From the NCBI GenBank assembly GCA_002697825.1, contig NZYH01000040.1:6379-16522 (forward strand): a DNA stretch of 10,144 bases. The letters run 5' to 3'. This DNA comes from Nitrospina sp. (GTDB lineage: Bacteria > Nitrospinota > Nitrospinia > Nitrospinales > VA-1). Made by a program: the position numbers and the translations under genes. Position 1 is the stretch's first letter. Each line of letters starts with the position of its first letter. Below, in pieces: positions 5,262-10,144 of the stretch. The notes beneath the pieces were generated by a model. The model was not told where the DNA came from and made no database searches. It saw only the letters and a list, made by a program, of their open reading frames with translations.

Positions 5262-6533
5262 ATGCCACAAACCATGAACCAAATGAACATTGAAGAACTC
5301 AAGTCTAAAACTATATCTGAGCTCACTAATATCGCCAAGACTTTAAAAATTCAAGGACATAGCGGTCTAAGAAAACAGGATCTGATCTTTAGAATTTTGG
5401 AGGCTAAAACCGAAAAAGATGGTTTGATGTTTGGCCAAGGCGTCTTGGAAATTCTCCCGGATGGGTTCGGTTTCCTCAGGGCACCGACTTACAATTATCT
5501 ACCTGGTCCGGATGATATTTATGTGTCCCCTTCTCAAATACGGAAATTTGATATGCGCACGGGTGATACCATTTCCGGTCAGATTCGACCTCCAAAAGAC
5601 AGTGAGCGTTATTTTGCATTGCTGAAAGTAGAGGCTATTAACTTTGAGAATCCGGACAAGACTAAGGATAAAATTTTATTCGATAATCTAACGCCTCTTT
5701 ATCCGGAAGAACGGATTCGTTTAGAAACACCAGGGGGAAAAGATTATAGCGCGCGTGTAATGGACTTAATGACACCCATTGGAAAGGGGCAGCGAGGGTT
5801 GATTGTGGCACCACCGCGTACTGGAAAAACCATGTTATTGCAGTCTGTTGCTAATAGCATCAGCACCAATTACCCAGAAATCGCATTGATTGTACTTCTC
5901 ATTGATGAAAGACCAGAAGAGGTCACCGATATGGAACGCTCGGTTCGTGGAGAAGTCATCAGTTCGACCTTTGATGAACCTGCTCAAAGGCATGTTCAGG
6001 TGGCAGAAATGGTTATTGAAAAGGCAAAAAGGCTAGTTGAACACAAGCGAGATGTTGTAATACTGCTAGACAGCATTACCCGGTTGGCTCGAGCTTATAA
6101 CGCAATTGTTCCTCCTAGCGGAAAAGTGCTATCAGGCGGTGTCGACTCTAATGCTCTGCAACGACCAAAACGATTTTTTGGTGCCGCGAGGAACTTGGAA
6201 GAAGGTGGCAGTCTAACGATTATTGCCACCGCATTGGTAGACACGGGTAGCCGTATGGATGATGTCATTTTTGAAGAATTTAAGGGTACGGGTAATATGG
6301 AAATCGTTCTCGACCGGAAATTAGCTGATAAGAGGACATTTCCCTCTATCGATATTAACCGTTCTGGTACCCGTAAAGAAGAGCTTCTTCTCCCAGAACA
6401 AGACCTACAGCGTGTTTGGTTATTAAGAAAAGTTTTGCTGCCCATGGGCATCCATGATACGATGGATCTTCTCCTACAAAAGATTAAAGAATCTAAAACG
6501 AACGCTGAATTTTTGGCGACCATGAACTCTTGA
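5262..6533 (+). CDS. rho: Transcription termination factor Rho
   Basis: Rho is the hexameric RNA-dependent ATPase/helicase that ends transcription at rut-dependent sites. It has 423 residues, close to the family norm, without the long N-terminal insertion of some phyla. The order is: Rho_N helical domain (about 9-50); the RNA-binding cold-shock-like domain with GFGFLR (69-73 region) and [18 protein letters not shown]; then the ATPase with Walker A APPRTGKT (183-190), [10 protein letters not shown] (212-221), Walker [11 protein letters not shown] (265-274), Q-loop [12 protein letters not shown] (284-295) and R-loop FKGTGNME (340-347). The start is uncertain: ATG at 5262, 5274 and 5283 are all in frame, none has a clear Shine-Dalgarno, and family members often begin like MNIEELK (the 5283 ATG). 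rpmE follows after 10 bases. Confidence 0.96.
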   Translation: MPQTMNQMNIEELKSKTISELTNIAKTLKIQGHSGLRKQDLIFRILEAKTEKDGLMFGQGVLEILPDGFGFLRAPTYNYLPGPDDIYVSPSQIRKFDMRTGDTISGQIRPPKDSERYFALLKVEAINFENPDKTKDKILFDNLTPLYPEERIRLETPGGKDYSARVMDLMTPIGKGQRGLIVAPPRTGKTMLLQSVANSISTNYPEIALIVLLIDERPEEVTDMERSVRGEVISSTFDEPAQRHVQVAEMVIEKAKRLVEHKRDVVILLDSITRLARAYNAIVPPSGKVLSGGVDSNALQRPKRFFGAARNLEEGGSLTIIATALVDTGSRMDDVIFEEFKGTGNMEIVLDRKLADKRTFPSIDINRSGTRKEELLLPEQDLQRVWLLRKVLLPMGIHDTMDLLLQKIKESKTNAEFLATMNS

Positions 6534-6543
6534 CGGTGAAAAA

Positions 6544-6771
6544 ATGAAACAAGGCATTCATCCAGAATATTTCGAAACAAAGGTCCGCTGTGCGTGTGGA
6601 GCTGAAGTAGAAACACGAACCACCTTAAAAGATTTGCATGTGGAAATTTGTTCTCAATGCCATCCTTTTTTCACGGGAAAGCAAAAGCTTTTGGATACGG
6701 CGGGCCGGATTGAAAAATTCAAGCGCAAATACGCCAAGACACAACCTCAGGAACCCTCAAGCCCTCAATAA
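6544..6771 (+). CDS. rpmE: 50S ribosomal protein L31, zinc-binding (C+) type
   Basis: L31 forms a flexible bridge between the 50S central protuberance and the 30S head. It is 75 residues, the usual size. Cys16, Cys18, Cys36 and Cys39 (CACG and CSQCHPF) are the metal ligands of the zinc-containing type, followed by the conserved [21 protein letters not shown]. The tail ends in a short Gln/Pro/Ser-rich stretch. The ribosome binding site is weak, a GGTGA close to the ATG. Position directly after rho is common in Bacteria. In species with both forms, zinc limitation induces a cysteine-free paralogue; none is visible here. Confidence 0.95.
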   Translation: MKQGIHPEYFETKVRCACGAEVETRTTLKDLHVEICSQCHPFFTGKQKLLDTAGRIEKFKRKYAKTQPQEPSSPQ

Positions 6772-6836
6772 ATTTTTATTCTTTTCTCACCTTGGTTTTT
6801 CCCCTTTGATGTGGGCTTTCTATTAAGGCGTCCTCC

Positions 6837-7904
6837 ATGTACGATAAGTTGAAAGCAGTTGAAAAGCGTTACAATGACCTTAATGAATTGCTTAGTGATC
6901 CCAAAGTTATTGCCCAGCAATCCGAATTCCAGAAATACGCGAAAGAGCAATCCGAATTAACGCCGATTGTTAATAAGTTTCAGGATTTACAAAAGTTTGT
7001 CAAAGAATTAGAAGAGAGCAAGAAAATTCTTGAGGAAGAACAAGACCCTGAAATGTTGGAGATGGTGGAAGAAGATTTGGGCAAGGTTGAAATTCAAAAA
7101 CAAAAGGCTGAAGAAGATTTAAAAGTTCTTTTGCTTCCTAAGGACCCACGTGATGATCATAATGTAATCGTAGAAATTCGCGCTGGTACAGGAGGAGAAG
7201 AGGCTGCTCTATTTTCGAACGATCTTTTCAGAATGTATTCACGTTATTCAGAAGAAAAAAAGTGGCAGGTGGAAATTTTAAGCTCAAACTTGACTGGTAA
7301 AGGTGGTTTTAAAGAAGTCATATTTAATATATCCGGTAAAGGAGTCTATAGCAGATTAAAATATGAGGGTGGAACTCACCGCGTGCAGAGGGTTCCTGAT
7401 ACTGAAAGCCAAGGGCGCATTCACACTTCGGCTGTTACAGTTGCCGTTCTTCCTGAGGTAGAAGACGTAGATATAAAAATAAATCCTGCAGATATTAAGA
7501 TAGATGTCTATCGTGCATCTGGTCCAGGTGGGCAAAGTGTTAACACGACCGATTCTGCCGTGCGCCTTACATACGTGCCCACCGGAATGATTGTTACCTG
7601 CCAGGATGAAAAATCACAACACAAGAATCGTGAAAAAGCTATGAAAGTTTTAAGAGCCCGGCTGTATGACGAAGAACAAAAGAAAATGCATGATGAGCAG
7701 GCAAGCGAAAGAAAACAACAGGTAGGCTCAGGAGATCGCAGTGAACGTATTAGAACCTATAATTTCCCCCAAGAGCGAGTAACAGACCATCGTATCGGTC
7801 TTACCTTGCATAAATTGTCTGCGATTATGGAAGGGTCTCTTGACGAGGTATTAGATGTCTTAAGTCTGCATTTCCAATCCGAAGCTCTAAAAGGCGATAG
7901 CTGA
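6837..7904 (+). CDS. prfA: Peptide chain release factor 1
   Basis: RF1 reads UAA and UAG stop codons in the ribosomal A site and triggers hydrolysis of peptidyl-tRNA. It has 355 residues, as usual. The N-terminal 100 residues are helical and charged (domain 1). The PxT tripeptide that distinguishes RF1 from RF2 (SPF) is PDT at 187-189 within [20 protein letters not shown]. The catalytic GGQ is at 231-233 in [15 protein letters not shown], and its Gln is the target of PrmC, encoded next. The C-terminal [20 protein letters not shown] is canonical. AAGG (6825-6828) is 8 bases before the ATG. It follows rpmE after 65 bases in which I see only a pyrimidine-rich stretch and the ribosome binding site. 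Confidence 0.97.
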   Translation: MYDKLKAVEKRYNDLNELLSDPKVIAQQSEFQKYAKEQSELTPIVNKFQDLQKFVKELEESKKILEEEQDPEMLEMVEEDLGKVEIQKQKAEEDLKVLLLPKDPRDDHNVIVEIRAGTGGEEAALFSNDLFRMYSRYSEEKKWQVEILSSNLTGKGGFKEVIFNISGKGVYSRLKYEGGTHRVQRVPDTESQGRIHTSAVTVAVLPEVEDVDIKINPADIKIDVYRASGPGGQSVNTTDSAVRLTYVPTGMIVTCQDEKSQHKNREKAMKVLRARLYDEEQKKMHDEQASERKQQVGSGDRSERIRTYNFPQERVTDHRIGLTLHKLSAIMEGSLDEVLDVLSLHFQSEALKGDS

Positions 7905-7938
7905 AAAATTTAGGGGATAACAATCCTGATTTTGAAAA

Positions 7939-8802
7939 ATGATTGAAAACGTTAGGTCATTTTTAAGTTGGTCAGAAATCCAATTGACCCAGGCAGGTGT
8001 GCTCTCGCCTAGATTGGACTCTGAAATTTTACTTGCTCACACTTTAAAGCTTTCTCGGACTGAACTTTTTAAATCTTCTAAAAGAATTCTTAATGAGAGG
8101 GAAAAGAATTGTGCGGAAATTAATGTTAAACGTCGCCAACAACGGGAACCAGTTTCCTTAATTACTGGTCATCAGGAATTCTGGTCTTTAGATTTTGCAG
8201 TCGATGAAAATGTTCTGACACCCAGACCCGAAACGGAATTGTTAATTGAAACTGCTCTAAATAGCATATCATCAGCTTCTAAAAATATTCTAGATTTAGG
8301 TACTGGATCGGGAGTTCTGGCCGTGGTTATGGCTAAAGAGATCCAAGATTGCAAAGTAACGGCCATTGAAATTGATCCAAAAGCTTTGAATATCGCTAAA
8401 GAAAACGCAACGAATCATGGTACAGGGGATAGAATTAAATTCCTTTGTAGAGATTTAAAGAAAGAAGATTGGGAGGGAACTTATTCTATGATTTTATCGA
8501 ACCCTCCATATATCGCATCTGCAGATATCGACAGAATAATGCCAGAGGTTCAGAATTACGAACCAAGAAAAGCATTGGATGGCGGTGTAACTGGTATGGA
8601 TTTTTATAGGAGTATAATTCCTAGGGCGATTAATCAACTTGAAGAACATGGATTTTTGATTTTAGAGATCGGCCATAGCCAGGCATATGCTGTTACAGCT
8701 TTGCTGAATCAAGCCTCAGGTTTTCAAAAGATCGAAGTGATTAAGGATTATTCAGGGTATGACCGGGTAGTCAAAGCTCAAAAGGGAAGCTCTGATGGAT
8801 AA
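7939..8802 (+). CDS. prmC: Release factor glutamine methyltransferase PrmC
   Basis: PrmC uses S-adenosylmethionine to N5-methylate the Gln of the GGQ motif in release factors, raising termination efficiency. It has 287 residues. The N-terminal substrate-binding helical domain has AGVLSPRLDSEILLAH (19-34). The conserved LTPRPETELL is at 93-102. The SAM-binding motif DLGTGSG is at 119-125, and the catalytic NPPY, which holds the target Gln, is at 188-191. The ATG at 7939 is the first possible start, since an in-frame TGA lies at 7933-7935. Its Shine-Dalgarno is poor; the nearest AGGGGA (7911-7916) is over 20 bases away, so coupling to prfA is possible. It sits right after its substrate gene and overlaps murA by 8 bases. 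Confidence 0.95.
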   Translation: MIENVRSFLSWSEIQLTQAGVLSPRLDSEILLAHTLKLSRTELFKSSKRILNEREKNCAEINVKRRQQREPVSLITGHQEFWSLDFAVDENVLTPRPETELLIETALNSISSASKNILDLGTGSGVLAVVMAKEIQDCKVTAIEIDPKALNIAKENATNHGTGDRIKFLCRDLKKEDWEGTYSMILSNPPYIASADIDRIMPEVQNYEPRKALDGGVTGMDFYRSIIPRAINQLEEHGFLILEIGHSQAYAVTALLNQASGFQKIEVIKDYSGYDRVVKAQKGSSDG

Positions 8803-10048
8803 GATAGTGATTGAAGGTGGAAGGCGACTTGAGGGCACCGTTAAAATGAGCGGAGCGAAAAATGCAGTTTTGCCTGTTCTCGCAGCAACTCTTCTTACAC
8901 AAGGAAGAAACATTATTGATGGGGTTCCCAAGGTTCGAGATGTAACGACTATGATAAAGCTTTTAGAAGGTTTAGGAGCTAAATTGGAAAGTTATCATAA
9001 TGAAAAAATAATTCTCGATACTTGCAACGCAAATAACCCGGAAGCACCTTATGATTTGGTTTCCACAATGCGTGCTTCGTGTCTAGTGCTAGGTCCGTTG
9101 TTGTCAAGGCTGGGTAAGGCAAAGGTGTCCCTTCCAGGAGGTTGCGCAATTGGGGCAAGACCTATAGATCTCCACATAAAAGGATTGCAGGAAATGGGAG
9201 CAGAAATCACGCTTGAGAAAGGTTATGTCCAAGGAAAAGTGAAGAAGTTAAAGGGTACCCAGTTTTACTTTGACACGGTTTCGGTAACAGGTACTGCTAA
9301 TTTAATGATGGCAGCAGTGTTGGCAGATGGTGAAACTGTCTTGGAAAATGCTGCCAAAGAACCAGAGGTTGTGTTTCTGGCTGATATTTTAAATTTAGCT
9401 GGAGCAAAAATTTCTGGCCAAGGAACCGATATTATAACTATCCAAGGGGCCAGTTCTCTTGATCCAATAGAATGTACTATTTTTCCTGATCGAATCGAAA
9501 CGGGAACCTTTATGATTGCAGCTGCAATCACACAAGGGGATGTCACTATTGAAAATTGTGTTCCTCAGCATGTAGAACCGATTATTTTGAAGCTTCAAGA
9601 GGGCCAGGTAGGTATTGAAATCGAAAAAAATAAAATGCGGGTATTCGCTAAGGGTCCTATAAAAGCTGTCAATGCAAAAACCCATCCATATCCTGGGTTT
9701 CCTACAGATATCCAAGCTCAGTTCATGGCTTTGATGACTTTGGCTAAGGGTCAGAGTATTATCATGGAGACAGTCTTTGAAAATCGGTTTATGCATGTGG
9801 CTGAATTAAAAAGAATGGGTGCCAATATTTCGTTAGATGGACACACAGCTATTATTAATGGTGTGGAAGGTCTTTCTGGTGCTCCTTTAATGGCCACGGA
9901 TTTACGTGCCAGCGCTTCTCTGGTTTTGGCAGCTCTTGCAGCCAAAGGTCAGTCTGTTATATCGCGGGTTTATCATATTGACCGCGGCTATGTAGCCATT
10001 GAAAAAAAGTTGTCACAGTTGGGTGCCCAGATAAACCGTGTAAAATAA
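8795..10048 (+). CDS. murA: UDP-N-acetylglucosamine 1-carboxyvinyltransferase MurA
   Basis: MurA transfers enolpyruvate from PEP to UDP-GlcNAc, the first committed step of peptidoglycan synthesis in the cytosol, and is the target of fosfomycin. It has 417 residues, the standard length. Visible landmarks are Lys22 in KMSGAKNAVLP, the catalytic loop PGGCAIGARPIDLHIKGL with Cys117 (E. coli Cys115), and Asp305 in HPYPGFPTDIQAQ, the catalytic Asp position. The C-terminal TDLRASASLVLAALAAKG and RGYVAIEKKL are typical. Because the loop residue is Cys, not Asp, the enzyme should be fosfomycin-sensitive. The ATG lies inside the end of prmC (8-base overlap), with AGGGA (8783-8787) 7 bases upstream, which suggests translational coupling. 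Confidence 0.97.
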   Translation: MDKIVIEGGRRLEGTVKMSGAKNAVLPVLAATLLTQGRNIIDGVPKVRDVTTMIKLLEGLGAKLESYHNEKIILDTCNANNPEAPYDLVSTMRASCLVLGPLLSRLGKAKVSLPGGCAIGARPIDLHIKGLQEMGAEITLEKGYVQGKVKKLKGTQFYFDTVSVTGTANLMMAAVLADGETVLENAAKEPEVVFLADILNLAGAKISGQGTDIITIQGASSLDPIECTIFPDRIETGTFMIAAAITQGDVTIENCVPQHVEPIILKLQEGQVGIEIEKNKMRVFAKGPIKAVNAKTHPYPGFPTDIQAQFMALMTLAKGQSIIMETVFENRFMHVAELKRMGANISLDGHTAIINGVEGLSGAPLMATDLRASASLVLAALAAKGQSVISRVYHIDRGYVAIEKKLSQLGAQINRVK

Positions 10049-10070
10049 GATTTTATATTTATCATCTTCT

Positions 10071-10144
10071 ATGACAGCAAAGAGCACTTGTTTTGCTAGA
10101 AAAACAATTATTTCTACTCTTATCCCCTCGCTGCTAGATGAAGA
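10071..10144 (+). CDS. Possible start of an unidentified downstream gene (partial)
   Basis: An ATG at 10071, 22 bases after the murA stop, opens a frame that stays open to the window edge (24 codons, beginning MTAKSTCFARKTIISTLIPS). I do not recognise the product. There is no Shine-Dalgarno before it, and 24 codons without a stop is weak evidence. It may instead be intergenic sequence before the next gene. Confidence 0.2.
   Translation, partial: MTAKSTCFARKTIISTLIPSLLDE

Noticed and set aside
6095..6616. Long minus-strand open frame (173 codons) opposite the end of rho
   Set aside because: It is antisense to strongly conserved rho codons and rpmE, and its translation resembles no family I know. 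It is a shadow frame.

Overview
This window is core housekeeping DNA from an AT-rich bacterium. It joins two informational gene clusters. On the + strand at 1-4423 is the distal part of the spc/alpha ribosomal protein operon: the end of secY, then adk, infA, rpmJ, rpsM, rpsK, rpsD, rpoA and rplQ. After a single minus-strand gene and a regulatory gap comes a second + strand cluster at 5262-10048: rho, rpmE, prfA, prmC and murA. All of these are identified from conserved motifs I can read directly. No mobile element, CRISPR array, tRNA or rRNA is visible.

Organism: the order rho-rpmE-prfA-prmC-murA, together with secY-adk-infA-rpmJ-rpsM-rpsK-rpsD-rpoA-rplQ, fits several free-living lineages of Deltaproteobacteria/Nitrospinota type and also some others. 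MurA indicates a peptidoglycan-containing cell. I cannot name the phylum with confidence. The usual map gene (methionine aminopeptidase) between adk and infA is absent. Start codons are diverse (ATG, GTG for rpmJ and rpsM, TTG for rpsD).

Layout: 1-1970 is tightly packed, with gaps of 3 to 21 bases. A 135-base gap (1971-2105) before rpsD holds a hairpin followed by a T-run and a second hairpin, so rpsD-rpoA-rplQ may be attenuated or separately controlled. rplQ encodes an L17 with an unusual lysine-rich tail of about 70 residues. It converges on a minus-strand gene (4443-4859) for a cysteine-cluster protein of the YkgJ type. The 402-base gap 4860-5261 separates that gene from rho. It holds a candidate promoter for each direction, both carrying GGGGTTGAC, two interleaved inverted repeats, and a C-rich, G-poor rho leader that looks like a Rho loading site.

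How the genes work together: the first block makes ribosomal subunit proteins, initiation factor 1, the RNA polymerase alpha subunit, the secretion channel and adenylate kinase. The second block covers the ends of transcription (Rho) and translation (RF1 and its methyltransferase PrmC), plus L31 and the first committed step of peptidoglycan synthesis. Adk, S4, L36 and L31 are all in their cysteine-containing, zinc-binding forms. I see no clearly novel system; the most interesting parts are the non-coding gap upstream of rho and the L17 tail.
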